Origin: Clostridiales bacterium
Lineage (GTDB): Bacteria; Bacillota; Clostridia; Monoglobales; WRBX01
Direction of reading: 5' to 3'
Length of the DNA: 41,063 bases
Assembly: GCA_031263785.1 (NCBI GenBank)
Contig: JAISFC010000024.1
Location: forward strand, 1-41,063
The notes under the pieces are model-generated. The model did not search any database, had not been told where the DNA came from, and worked only from the letters and a program-made list of their open reading frames with translations. The translations under genes were made by a program, and so were the position numbers. Positions within the stretch are counted from its first letter, which is position 1. The number at the start of each line of letters is the position of its first letter. Positions 16,271 through 24,873 of the stretch are shown in pieces.

Positions 16271-18895
16271 GTGATTGCATCGTTAGCCGCCGATATATGG
16301 CGCAAATTTAGCGTCGGGTACGGGGGGAGCATGATAGGGCGCGGATTGACGCGGGTTCAGCAACGTCTGCGCGGCGCGTGGGATCGTTCATTCTGCGGCT
16401 CGGTTATTGAGGACGGCACGCCTGCGCTCGCGATATCACAGTCGCGTTCATACGATATTTTCCGCAGAATCGGCGCATTTTTCTCGGGGAAGGTCCGCGG
16501 TGCAATCGCTGGAAGCGCAATCATGTCCGCCTTCGGGAAGATGCACATATTGCTGTTTTTCGCGCTTGTCGCGCTCGCGCCGTTTCTCCCTACCATGGTG
16601 TGCGTGGGGCTTGCCTTGCTTACAATCGTGAGTTCATTCGCCGCGCCGCGTGAGAGCAGAGGCGGCTCGCTGTCCTTCTTAATCGCGATGTTTATCCTCA
16701 TTTCCGCGCTTTACGCGTTCACGTCGGTTGCGCCTGTAGGCTCGGTCAAGGTGTGGGCGGTGTACGCCGTTTTCATAATAATGTATTTTATGACGTTGCG
16801 CACGATTAAGGACGCCCGCGGGCTCGCGATTATGGCGAATACGTTTGTCGCGAGCGGGATTTTGGTGTCATTATATGGAATATATCAGCAGTTTTTTGGT
16901 AATAATTTAGGACACGCGTGGCTGGATGAGGAGATGTTCACGGGCATAGCGGTGCGCGTCTATTCCACGCTGGAAAATCCCAATGTTTTGGGCGAATATT
17001 TGCTGCTGACGATACCGATGAGCGTGGCGTTATTGTGGAATGTTCGCGCGTATTCGGGGCGGCTGAAACGCGTATTTGCCGCCGCGTATTATATATTCGG
17101 CACGGGCGCGATGCTCCTTTGCATGATATTTACGCAGTCGCGCGGGTGCTGGCTGGCGTTGGTGGTGAGCGCGCTTATCTACGTAATTTTCATTGATAAG
17201 CGGCTGCTGGCGCTGTTTTTCATCGCGCTGGCGTTTGTGCCGAGCTTGCTCCCGCAGTCGATTATCGACCGTTTCGCGAGCATCGGCGACTTGAGCGATT
17301 CCTCAACGTCATACCGCGTGTTTATTTGGTTCGGGACGCTGAACATGCTGGGGGATTTTTGGGCGTACGGTATTGGATTAGGCGCGGCGGCGTGGGCGAA
17401 AATCTACCCGTTCTACTCATATAGCATGATAACCGCGCCCCATGCGCACAATGTGTACCTGCAGGTGATTAGCGAGATGGGGATAGTCGGGCTCACGGTG
17501 TTTGTGGGGATTATTGTGGTTTTTTTCGGCAAAATGCTGAGGGCGTACGTGCGGACGAAGCGCGGGGTGCGCACCCTCGGGACGCTAATATCGGTGGCGG
17601 CAATGGCGGGCGTGGCGGGGTTTTTGATGCAAGGCGCGTTCGACTATGTATGGTACAATTATCGCGTGTTTTTGATGTTTTGGGTTGCGCTGGGCATAGG
17701 CGCGGCGGCGGTGCGCGTTCAGGGCATTGACGATGGGAATACAGCGGAGGCGTCTAGCGGGAAGCGCAAGCTGGTCCACATAATTTCCGATACGAATATC
17801 GGTGGCGCGGGGCGGTATTTACTGCAATTTCTCAAGGAATGCTCGCGTGATAAATATGATGTCGCCGTGATTTTACCTCGCGGCAGCCAGCTTAAAGCGG
17901 CAATTGAGCGGGAAGGCGCGGAGGTGCGGGAAGTGGATGGATTGGCGGAAAAATCCTTCTCTTTTAAGGCGGTCTCCGAGATTGCGGCTATTTTGCGCGA
18001 GATGGGCGCGGGCAAGGCTGATTCGATAGTCCACACGCATGGCGCGCTTTCCGGCAGAATTGCGGCGAAGCTCGTCGGAGCGGGGCTGGTGGTTTATACG
18101 CGGCACAGCGTGTTTGAGCAGAGCGCGGTTCTGACAAGCGCGGCTGGGCGGATAATCAACAAAATTGTGAACAGCCTGACGGCGGATAAAATTATAGCGG
18201 TGGCGGAGGCGGCTAAGAAAAATTTGGTGGATACAGGGGTGCCGAGCCGGAAAATTTGTGTGATTTACAACGGGGTGACGCCGCTTGAGCGGGTGGACGC
18301 GTCCGAGAAAAAGGCGCAATTTGCGGAAAAATATGGGCTGCGCGACAACTGCCCGACGCTTGCGATAATCGCGCGGCTCACGGAGGTCAAGGGGCAGAGA
18401 TATGTGATTGAGGCGGCTAAAATATTGCGTGATAGAGGGGTTGACGCGCAGTTTATAATTGCCGGCACGGGCGAGGAAAAGGACGCGCTTAAGGAGCTGG
18501 CGGAGAAGCTGGATGTGCTGGATGGAAACGTCTTTATTCCGGGGTTTATTCGGGATGTCGAGGGGCTGATGAATATAATCGACATTCAGATTAACGCGTC
18601 GCACGGGACGGAAGCGGCGAGCCTGTCGTTGCTTGAAGGGATGAGCATCGGATTGCCCGCGATAGTGAGCGATTACGGTGGTAACACGGAGCTGATTGAG
18701 GACGGCGTGAACGGGATTGTCACGCGGCGGAGGGACCCCGAGGGCATAGCGAATGCGGTGGAAAAACTGCTGAATGATGAGGCTTTATATAGTAGTATGA
18801 GAGTGGACGGGAAGCGCATATTCGATGAGCGGTTTACGGCTAAAACGATGGTGAGGAACATGGAAAATTTTTACGAAAATCGGAACTTGACATAG
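16271..18895 (+). CDS. O-antigen ligase-like / GT4 glycosyltransferase fusion
   Basis: This is a two-part protein of 874 residues. Residues about 90-480 are a polytopic membrane domain of the O-antigen ligase/Wzy family, with about ten helices, the VYSTLENPNVLGEYLLL and QSRGCWLAL stretches, and the late loop APHAHNVYLQVISEMG that carries the family's conserved His. Residues about 498-870 are a GT-B glycosyltransferase family 4: VHIISDTNIGGAGRYLLQFL (in part), HTHGALSGRIAAK, NGVTPLERVD, IARLTEVKGQ and the donor-binding EAASLSLLEGMSIGLP. Together they could build and transfer or polymerise a surface glycan on the membrane's outer face, but the GT half would be cytoplasmic. The GTG start follows GAGGTG by seven bases. 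It is first in a group ending in SLH proteins, whose domains bind a wall glycan. Confidence 0.85.
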   Translation: MIASLAADIWRKFSVGYGGSMIGRGLTRVQQRLRGAWDRSFCGSVIEDGTPALAISQSRSYDIFRRIGAFFSGKVRGAIAGSAIMSAFGKMHILLFFALVALAPFLPTMVCVGLALLTIVSSFAAPRESRGGSLSFLIAMFILISALYAFTSVAPVGSVKVWAVYAVFIIMYFMTLRTIKDARGLAIMANTFVASGILVSLYGIYQQFFGNNLGHAWLDEEMFTGIAVRVYSTLENPNVLGEYLLLTIPMSVALLWNVRAYSGRLKRVFAAAYYIFGTGAMLLCMIFTQSRGCWLALVVSALIYVIFIDKRLLALFFIALAFVPSLLPQSIIDRFASIGDLSDSSTSYRVFIWFGTLNMLGDFWAYGIGLGAAAWAKIYPFYSYSMITAPHAHNVYLQVISEMGIVGLTVFVGIIVVFFGKMLRAYVRTKRGVRTLGTLISVAAMAGVAGFLMQGAFDYVWYNYRVFLMFWVALGIGAAAVRVQGIDDGNTAEASSGKRKLVHIISDTNIGGAGRYLLQFLKECSRDKYDVAVILPRGSQLKAAIEREGAEVREVDGLAEKSFSFKAVSEIAAILREMGAGKADSIVHTHGALSGRIAAKLVGAGLVVYTRHSVFEQSAVLTSAAGRIINKIVNSLTADKIIAVAEAAKKNLVDTGVPSRKICVIYNGVTPLERVDASEKKAQFAEKYGLRDNCPTLAIIARLTEVKGQRYVIEAAKILRDRGVDAQFIIAGTGEEKDALKELAEKLDVLDGNVFIPGFIRDVEGLMNIIDIQINASHGTEAASLSLLEGMSIGLPAIVSDYGGNTELIEDGVNGIVTRRRDPEGIANAVEKLLNDEALYSSMRVDGKRIFDERFTAKTMVRNMENFYENRNLT

Positions 18896-18915
18896 CCTAT
18901 AGAATGTGATATTGT
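18887..18915 (+). promoter_or_regulatory. Possible promoter of the DUF4330 gene
   Basis: TTGACA (18887-18892) overlaps the end of the fusion gene; after 17 bases comes TATTGT (18910-18915, 4/6). The -35 and spacing are perfect and the -10 is weak, so it may give an internal start for DUF4330 and the SLH genes. Confidence 0.5.
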
Positions 18916-18953
18916 AGGAGATGAAGTAGATTGGAAAATGGGGGCGGAGCGGC

Positions 18954-19415
18954 TTGAAAAAAATTAATTGGGTAGACTATGCAATAATAGCGGTAGTAAT
19001 CGCGGTTTTGGCAGGCGGGGCGTACTATCTTTGGGGGCGCGAAGCCTCGACCGCGGCACAGACTAAAAAACTTTGGTTCCAGATTGAAACCGTTAAAGCA
19101 ACTCAAGAAATCGCCGAGCAGTTTACGGTGGGGACGCACGTTGTTTTCGGCGAAAAAAAGGTGGATAGAGGCATTATTACGGCGGTTGAGGTTGTCCCGT
19201 ACGAGGAAGAGATAGAGAATAAATTGACGGGCGAGTGGGTTATGGAGCCGGTCGCGGGGTATTATCAAGCGTTGGTCACGGTGGAATTTGACGGCTATGA
19301 GACGGAAAAGGAGTTTAGGGGCAGCCAGGAGCAGGTGAACGTGGGCAAGAGCACGATAATTGAGGGCAAGGGCTGCGCGTCGGAGGGATATATTTTGGGC
19401 GTCGGCAGTGTTTAA
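18954..19415 (+). CDS. DUF4330-like membrane-anchored protein
   Basis: Short protein of 153 residues with an N-terminal anchor helix (about 6-27, WVDYAIIAVVIAVLAGGAYYL) and an extracytoplasmic beta-rich part. The layout of helix, then VGTHVVFGEKKVDRGIITAVEVVPYE and a closing KSTIIEGKGCASEGYILGVG, resembles DUF4330 proteins, which often follow O-antigen ligase genes in Clostridia. The function is unknown; a role in surface polysaccharide assembly is inferred from context. The start is TTG at 18954 behind GGGGCGGAG, at slightly short spacing. The last five codons are copied again after the first SLH gene. Confidence 0.65.
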   Translation: MKKINWVDYAIIAVVIAVLAGGAYYLWGREASTAAQTKKLWFQIETVKATQEIAEQFTVGTHVVFGEKKVDRGIITAVEVVPYEEEIENKLTGEWVMEPVAGYYQALVTVEFDGYETEKEFRGSQEQVNVGKSTIIEGKGCASEGYILGVGSV

Positions 19416-19529
19416 CGGCAAAATTACACGGTCCCGGGTGCGGATATTCAAAGGAGGAGCTAATTATGCTTAAAAAAATGTGGGCGCTATTTATTGCGGT
19501 ATCGTTGGTTTTGCCGATTGTTTCGGTCG
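19401..19529 (+). repeat. Direct repeat, copy 1 (end of DUF4330 gene to SLH signal peptide)
   Basis: About 129 bases run from the last codons of the DUF4330 gene through the intergenic leader and AAAGGAGGAG ribosome site to the signal-peptide codons of the first SLH gene. They recur at 21050-21179 with roughly a dozen differences counted by eye. This marks the left edge of a tandem duplication. Confidence 0.85.
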
Positions 19530-21034
19530 CCGAGGAGGGGGCTCCGGGAGTGCCTCAGCCGGGGTATCAGCAGACCCCGTACATTATCACAAACGCTGAG
19601 GAATTTGCCGCTTTCAAAGAGCGTGCCGCAAGCGGGACGAGGTTGTATTATTTTTTCAAAATTGAGGGGAATTTCACACCTGACTATACGTTTAGCGGTG
19701 GGAAGTTTATTTCAATTAACTTCATGGATTACGTCTACCCCTCATGGCAATTAGTCGAGAGAGTACAATTTTTGCATGTGGAAACCCGCGAGAGCGAGCC
19801 TAATGAAACTTCGCCGCTGCCTTATATTTACGTTTACGCCCCGAAAGGGTATACTTTTGATGGAGCGAACACGATATATAAGTATTTTGTGGATGAACAG
19901 CTGCCTGTCGGTCCTACCAATAAGCTGAATGAGGGCGAAAATCAAATAGTTGTTGACCCCATAGCTCCGCCGAATCCGCAAATTATTACAAGCGCCGAGC
20001 AATTCCAAACCTTCAAAATGAGCTCATTTAACAAAGGCGGTGTGCATTGGTTCAAGGTTGAAGGCGATTTAACGCTGAACCGCACGTACACCTACGGAGA
20101 ATTTTACGCAATTAATTTCATTACTGCTGATGAGGAATTAGTTGATAGAATAGAGTTTTTGCACATATTTTTTCAGGAAAGTTCCCCTGATGTAGGTCTT
20201 TCGTTGTATAACATCACGCTTTTTGCGCCCGAAGGGTATGCCTTCGATGGGACGAACACCAGCCGTGCTTTTTCTGTGCAGAATCTATATGGTTTTGTGG
20301 AGTTGGTCGCGGGCGAAAATGAAGTGGAAGTTGAGCGCATGGTTACGCCGACGCCTACGACGGGAGGGTCAAGCGGTGGCGGCGGGTCTGCACCGAAAGT
20401 CACGCCTACTGCCACGCCCGGGTCGGGCGGAAATATTTCGCCGATTGAACCGCCTGAACCGCCTGTATCAGAAGGATTTGCGGACGCGTCCGGGCATTGG
20501 AGCGAGGATTACATAAACGAGCTTGTATCCCGCGGGGTAATAAACGGGTACGATAACGGAGACGGAACCTTTGTATTCCTGCCCGAAAACGATGTTACGC
20601 GCGCTGAATTTGTGAAAATGCTGGCAGGAATCGCAGAGGTGGATACAAGCGTTTATGTGGAAGAGATTTTCTCCGATGTTTTCGATGACTATTGGGCTTC
20701 GACGTATATTGCGTGGGCGTCTTCGAGCGGGTACATCGGCGGCTACGAGGACGGTGAGTTCCGCCCGGAGAATAAAATTACACGTGAAGAAATAGCGGTT
20801 GTTATGTCGCGTTTTCTGCAGCTTTCGCCGGACTTGTCCGAGCCGCCGCCGGGTGAGCTTGGCTGGAAAGATGAAGGGGAAATATCGGCGTGGGCGTACG
20901 ACGCAATGCAAATAATGAAATATAAGCAATATATCAACGGTGATGACCTCAATTACGTAAACCCGAAATACGCGGCGACCCGCGCTGAAACTGCCAAAAT
21001 ATTGTGTCAAGCGCTTTCGGGCGAATCCAATTGA
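19466..21034 (+). CDS. SLH-domain surface protein 1
   Basis: Secreted protein of 522 residues. The signal peptide is MLKKMWALFIAVSLVLP with cleavage likely after VSVAE. Two copies of an unrecognised domain of about 120 residues follow (about 35-155 and 170-290). Each begins IITxAExFxxFK, has WFKVEG or FFKIEG then an aromatic INF strand, a V-R-x-x-FLH strand and APxGYxFDGxNT. Next is a Pro/Thr/Gly/Ser linker (290-335), then three S-layer homology repeats: ASGHWSEDYINELVSRGVI, DYWASTYIAWASSSGYIGGY and ISAWAYDAMQIMKYKQYI, which bind pyruvylated secondary wall polymer. The protein is probably displayed non-covalently on the wall. The start ATG follows AAAGGAGGAG. It is a tandem paralogue of the next gene. 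Confidence 0.9.
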   Translation: MLKKMWALFIAVSLVLPIVSVAEEGAPGVPQPGYQQTPYIITNAEEFAAFKERAASGTRLYYFFKIEGNFTPDYTFSGGKFISINFMDYVYPSWQLVERVQFLHVETRESEPNETSPLPYIYVYAPKGYTFDGANTIYKYFVDEQLPVGPTNKLNEGENQIVVDPIAPPNPQIITSAEQFQTFKMSSFNKGGVHWFKVEGDLTLNRTYTYGEFYAINFITADEELVDRIEFLHIFFQESSPDVGLSLYNITLFAPEGYAFDGTNTSRAFSVQNLYGFVELVAGENEVEVERMVTPTPTTGGSSGGGGSAPKVTPTATPGSGGNISPIEPPEPPVSEGFADASGHWSEDYINELVSRGVINGYDNGDGTFVFLPENDVTRAEFVKMLAGIAEVDTSVYVEEIFSDVFDDYWASTYIAWASSSGYIGGYEDGEFRPENKITREEIAVVMSRFLQLSPDLSEPPPGELGWKDEGEISAWAYDAMQIMKYKQYINGDDLNYVNPKYAATRAETAKILCQALSGESN

Positions 21035-21049
21035 GAGCAAGGGACTGTC

Positions 21050-21179
21050 GTCGGTAGTGTTTAACGGCGAAATTATGCGGTGCCGGTGTGCGGATATTCA
21101 AAGGAGGAGCTAAGTATGCTTAAAAAAATGTGGGCGCTATTTATTGTGGTATCGTTGGTTCTGCCGATTGTTTTGGTCG
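21050..21179 (+). repeat. Direct repeat, copy 2
   Basis: Second copy of the 19401-19529 block. It begins GTCGGTAGTGTTTAA, which reproduces the last codons and stop of the DUF4330 gene although that gene is not here. It continues through the same AAAGGAGGAG site into the second SLH signal peptide. Confidence 0.85.
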
Positions 21180-22702
21180 ACGGGATGGGAGCTGATCCGG
21201 GAACGCTTCAGCTGGGGACGCAGGCGAACCCGCATATAATCACGAGTGTTGAGCAATTTAATGCCTTCAAGGCGAGCGCGACAGGTCTGCAGTGGTTCAA
21301 AGTGGAAGGTGATTTAACGCTTGACCGTACAGTCAGCGGCGGACGGTTTTTCGCACTGAACTTTGAGTGTGAGGGCGAATTTGTGGAACGTGTGGAGTTT
21401 TTAAATATAGATGACACCAACGAAAAATTTCCGCTAGAAGAGGTTCGTGCTTCAGCACCCGAAGGCTATATTTTTAATAATGGTAACACGTATCGCTGGT
21501 TCTATGTAGACGGGAATCCCGTCCCCGGCGAAACCGGTTTTGTATGGCTTCATGAGGGAGAAAATCAAGTGGAAATTGTGCGCGTGATTGAGTTGAACGG
21601 CGAAGGCACAGCGGAGTTGCCGTATATGGTAACTGACATAGAACAATTGTATGTAATGGAACATGAAATTGGTCCCTACGTTGTTGATATGGGTGATGAT
21701 ATTTACAATGAATACATAAAGAGTTTCCGCTCCTTGGATATTTTTCGTCTGCGGTTCATGCAAGGCGAAACGCTTGTAAAAACATCTTATGTTGCGTACA
21801 GAGCTGTCGGTAATTCCGTCTGGGAAGAAAATGTTGTAATTAAGGTACCGACGGGTTATAAGGCAGACGGTGGATATGAGGAAGTTGTTCTATATTTCGT
21901 TATTGTCGGGACTGACAATAGCACTCCTTATTACGAAGGGCGACCGGTTTACAAAGACAACGATGTTGTGCAGGTTACGCAGGTAGCCGGCGGTTCGGGC
22001 GGTGGTGGCGGGTCAAAAACTACGCCGAATCCAGGCACAACGCCTACTCCGTCTCCTATATTAATCTCCGTGCCGCTTTTGTCCCCGGTGCCGGATGCGA
22101 CTTTCACCGATATATCGCAGCATTGGGGCGAAGAATACATAACCGAGCTTGCAGAATCGGGAATAATTAACGGTTATGATAACGGGGACGGGACCTTTGA
22201 TTTCCTGCCTGAAAATAATGTAACGCGGGCTGAATTTATAAAAATGTTGGTAGGAGTTGAGATGCTTCTCGCGAATGAAGAGCTGGAATTCTACGAAAAT
22301 CCCGATTTCCCGGACATTATTCCCAGACATTGGGCGTATGCGTATGTTGAGTGGGCTTCGTTGAAAGGGTACATCGGCGGCTACGAGGATGGCGAGTTCC
22401 GCCCGAATAATAAAATTACACGTGAGGAAATAGCGGTTATTCTGGCAAATTTTAAGGCATATTCGTATTATGCTCGAGACTATTATGAAGACGATGAATA
22501 TGCATCCATGCCCGCGTGGAACGACGAAAGCGAAATATCGCCGTGGGCACGTGAATCGATGAAAAAGGTGCAATTTTGGGGATACCTTGACGGCGACGAC
22601 ATGAATTATGTGCACCCGACGAGTGCTGCGACCCGCGCTGAAGCCGCGAAAATACTATTAGACGTTCTGAATTATCCGCAGTCGGGCGCCGCCGGAGCTT
22701 AA
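21116..22702 (+). CDS. SLH-domain surface protein 2
   Basis: Tandem paralogue of the preceding gene. The ORF track opens 12 codons early; the true start is the ATG at 21116, identically placed after AAAGGAGGAG as in the first copy, giving 528 residues. The signal peptide is almost identical to copy 1. One copy of the IITxxEQFxxFK...WFKVEGDLTL domain follows (about 35-150), then a second region (about 165-290) that starts similarly (PYMVTDIEQLYVME) but has diverged. A Gly/Ser/Pro/Thr linker and three SLH repeats (SQHWGEEYITELAESGII, RHWAYAYVEWASLKGYIGGY, ISPWARESMKKVQFWGYL) complete it. The signal peptide and SLH parts are the most conserved, while the middle has diverged, as expected if the exposed part adapts. 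Confidence 0.9.
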   Translation: MLKKMWALFIVVSLVLPIVLVDGMGADPGTLQLGTQANPHIITSVEQFNAFKASATGLQWFKVEGDLTLDRTVSGGRFFALNFECEGEFVERVEFLNIDDTNEKFPLEEVRASAPEGYIFNNGNTYRWFYVDGNPVPGETGFVWLHEGENQVEIVRVIELNGEGTAELPYMVTDIEQLYVMEHEIGPYVVDMGDDIYNEYIKSFRSLDIFRLRFMQGETLVKTSYVAYRAVGNSVWEENVVIKVPTGYKADGGYEEVVLYFVIVGTDNSTPYYEGRPVYKDNDVVQVTQVAGGSGGGGGSKTTPNPGTTPTPSPILISVPLLSPVPDATFTDISQHWGEEYITELAESGIINGYDNGDGTFDFLPENNVTRAEFIKMLVGVEMLLANEELEFYENPDFPDIIPRHWAYAYVEWASLKGYIGGYEDGEFRPNNKITREEIAVILANFKAYSYYARDYYEDDEYASMPAWNDESEISPWARESMKKVQFWGYLDGDDMNYVHPTSAATRAEAAKILLDVLNYPQSGAAGA

Positions 22703-22762
22703 AATTTATTGTGAGGATATTAATAAAAAATACATTGAAAAACATGAAAAGGAGAGGGTAAT

Positions 22763-23308
22763 ATGTATGTAGCTTTAGGAATTATCGCACTGTTGGTGAT
22801 TATCTTTATCGCGCTTTACAACGGGCTTGTTAAGCAGAAAAATCAGGTGGAAAACGCACTTTCGCAAATTGACACCCAGCTGCAGCGGCGTTATGATTTA
22901 ATCCCGAATCTTGTGGAAACGGTCAAGGGATACGCGGCGCATGAAAAAGAGGTGTTTGAGCAGGTGACGGCGGCTCGTACGGCGACGGCAAGCGCGAATA
23001 CCCTGCAGGAAAAGGCGGAGGCGGACAACATGATGACGGGTACGCTTAAATCTCTCTTTGCGGTCAGCGAAAATTATCCTCAATTGAAGGCGAACGAGAA
23101 CTTCGCGCAGCTGCAGACGGAGCTTACGAACACCGAGAATAAGATAGCGTTCTCGCGTCAGTTCTACAATGACAGCGTAAATCGGTTTAACGACGCGATT
23201 GTTGTCTTCCCGCAGAACCTCGTGGCGGGCATGTTGGGCTACAAAAAGCATGAATATTTTGAGGTTAAGGACGAAACCGTCCGCGAAAACGTGAAGGTGA
23301 AATTTTAA
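22763..23308 (+). CDS. lemA: LemA family protein
   Basis: LemA-type protein with an N-terminal membrane helix (3-22) and a long helical-bundle domain. Characteristic stretches are [40 protein letters not shown] (in part: [17 protein letters not shown]), [17 protein letters not shown] in the form [10 protein letters not shown], and [19 protein letters not shown]. The length of 181 residues is standard. The gene is followed after 24 bases by an htpX-like protease, a very common pair. The molecular function is not established; the pairing suggests membrane-protein quality control. The ATG follows AAAGGAGAGGG. Confidence 0.93.
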   Translation: MYVALGIIALLVIIFIALYNGLVKQKNQVENALSQIDTQLQRRYDLIPNLVETVKGYAAHEKEVFEQVTAARTATASANTLQEKAEADNMMTGTLKSLFAVSENYPQLKANENFAQLQTELTNTENKIAFSRQFYNDSVNRFNDAIVVFPQNLVAGMLGYKKHEYFEVKDETVRENVKVKF

Positions 23309-23332
23309 AAAGTACGAAATTAGGAGAAGGTT

Positions 23333-24277
23333 ATGTTTGAGTCGATAAGGCACAATAAACGGAAAACGTATTTTATTGTTGCGTTAGTGTTTGCGCTTTT
23401 ATCTTTAATAGTGTATTTTTTCGCGGACTACACGGGGTACGCTGAAATTGCCCTGCCGATTGCGGTTATCGTGTCGTTTTTGACGGCGTTTTCCTCGTAT
23501 TATTTTAGTGACAGGATTATCCTCGGCGTGACGAAGGCGCATCCCGCGGACGAGGCGGCGGACCAAAAAATCCGCAATATAATGGAGGGATTGGTTATTG
23601 CCGCCGGGGTGCCGATGCCTAAGGTTTACGTTATAGAGGACGATTCGCTCAATGCCTTCGCGACGGGGCGGGACCCAAATCACGCGGTGGTATGCGTGAC
23701 GCGCGGCTTGGTCAGCAAGCTGGATTACTACCAGCTGGAGGGCGTTTTGGCGCACGAATTGGCGCATATTAAGAATTACGACATACTCCTCGCCACGATT
23801 GCGACGGTCATGATTGGGGTTGTGGTGATGCTGAGCCACATGTTCCAGCGCATGATGTTTTACGGGCGCAAGAGGAATAATGACCGCGGCGGGGGGAGTA
23901 TGCAGTTGATTTTGCTTATAGTTTCGGTAGTTTTTATAATTCTCGCGCCGATTTTCGGGCAGCTGCTTAAAATGGCGCTAAGCCGTAATCGTGAGTATTT
24001 GGCGGACGCGGCGGCGATTGAATTCACGCGTAATCCGGAAGGGCTGGCGACGGCGTTGGAGGCAATTTCCTACGACAGCGCGGTGGAATGCGCGGACCCG
24101 GCGACGGCGAGCATGTTTATCGCGAACCCGGTGCCAAAGAAGGGCGACAATGGGGAAATCGCGGGAGAAATGGCGGTAAAAGGAGCGGCGGGCGGCAAGC
24201 GCACAAAGGGCGGCTGGTTCGACACGCACCCGCCAATACAGGCGCGGATAGAGGCAATTCGCGGGATAACCGCGTGA
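23333..24277 (+). CDS. htpX: M48 family membrane zinc metalloprotease (HtpX-like)
   Basis: M48 peptidase with two N-terminal helices (about 13-31 and 38-58), the zinc-binding HELAH motif at 141-145, two further helices (about 152-170 and 192-212), and the third zinc ligand Glu in SRNREYLADAAAIEF. A late WFDTHPPIQARIEAI motif is typical of HtpX. It degrades misfolded membrane proteins from the cytoplasmic side. The length of 314 residues is slightly above the usual 290 because of a Gly/Lys-rich insert before the last motif. It lies downstream of lemA. Confidence 0.93.
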   Translation: MFESIRHNKRKTYFIVALVFALLSLIVYFFADYTGYAEIALPIAVIVSFLTAFSSYYFSDRIILGVTKAHPADEAADQKIRNIMEGLVIAAGVPMPKVYVIEDDSLNAFATGRDPNHAVVCVTRGLVSKLDYYQLEGVLAHELAHIKNYDILLATIATVMIGVVVMLSHMFQRMMFYGRKRNNDRGGGSMQLILLIVSVVFIILAPIFGQLLKMALSRNREYLADAAAIEFTRNPEGLATALEAISYDSAVECADPATASMFIANPVPKKGDNGEIAGEMAVKGAAGGKRTKGGWFDTHPPIQARIEAIRGITA

Positions 24278-24344
24278 GAAGGGATGTTCGGTGCGGCAAC
24301 GGCGGCAACACGCGGTGACAGAATAAACGGTATAGGAGAGGTTA

Positions 24345-24821
24345 ATGTCAATATCTATAGTGTTATGGACGTTTTTTATATCAATGCTCCCGATAGTGGA
24401 GCTTCGCGGGGCAATCCCGGTGGGCATGGTGGCGGGAATGTTGCCGTGGGAGGCTTTTGCGGTGGCGGTGATTGGAAACATGCTGCCCATACCCATAATA
24501 TTGCTGTTTTTGCGCAAGGTACTCAAATGGCTGAGGCGATTCCCGCGGTTCGCGCGTCTTGTGGACAAGCTGGAAGCAAAAGGCAGCAAAAGTGCGGAAA
24601 AGATACGTAAATACGAAAAATGGGGGCTGCTGATATTTGTCGCAATTCCGTTGCCGGGCACGGGCGCATGGACGGGTTCGTTGGCGGCGGCAATGCTGGA
24701 TATGAAGCTGAAAGACGCGTTAATCTACATATTCGGCGGAGTGGTGGTCGCGGGTGTGATTATTACGCTGATTATGTCGCTGGGGCTGCAAGCCATATTC
24801 CCGCTGTTTGTAAAAAGCTAG
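24345..24821 (+). CDS. Small multidrug export-family membrane protein (PF06695-like)
   Basis: 158-residue membrane protein with an early [15 protein letters not shown] motif and the loop [20 protein letters not shown], both hallmarks of the family named putative small multi-drug export (COG2426). Four or so helices are predicted, two as short re-entrant segments flanking the ELRGAIP and PLPGTGA motifs, as in DedA-like proteins. The export label is historical; the function is not shown. The ATG follows GGAGAGG. It lies between htpX and metK in the same direction. Confidence 0.8.
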   Translation: MSISIVLWTFFISMLPIVELRGAIPVGMVAGMLPWEAFAVAVIGNMLPIPIILLFLRKVLKWLRRFPRFARLVDKLEAKGSKSAEKIRKYEKWGLLIFVAIPLPGTGAWTGSLAAAMLDMKLKDALIYIFGGVVVAGVIITLIMSLGLQAIFPLFVKS

Positions 24822-24873
24822 AAGAATAGGCGCGTTTGCGGCACGTCAAGGAGAAGAGGAAGGGAAAGAATTA

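Noticed and set aside
17873-18604. ORF 17873-18604 (-), 243 residues
   Set aside because: Antisense shadow of the GT4 half of the fusion gene.
24822-24873. SAM riboswitch before metK
   Set aside because: The gap is only 52 bases and has no conserved SAM-box motifs.
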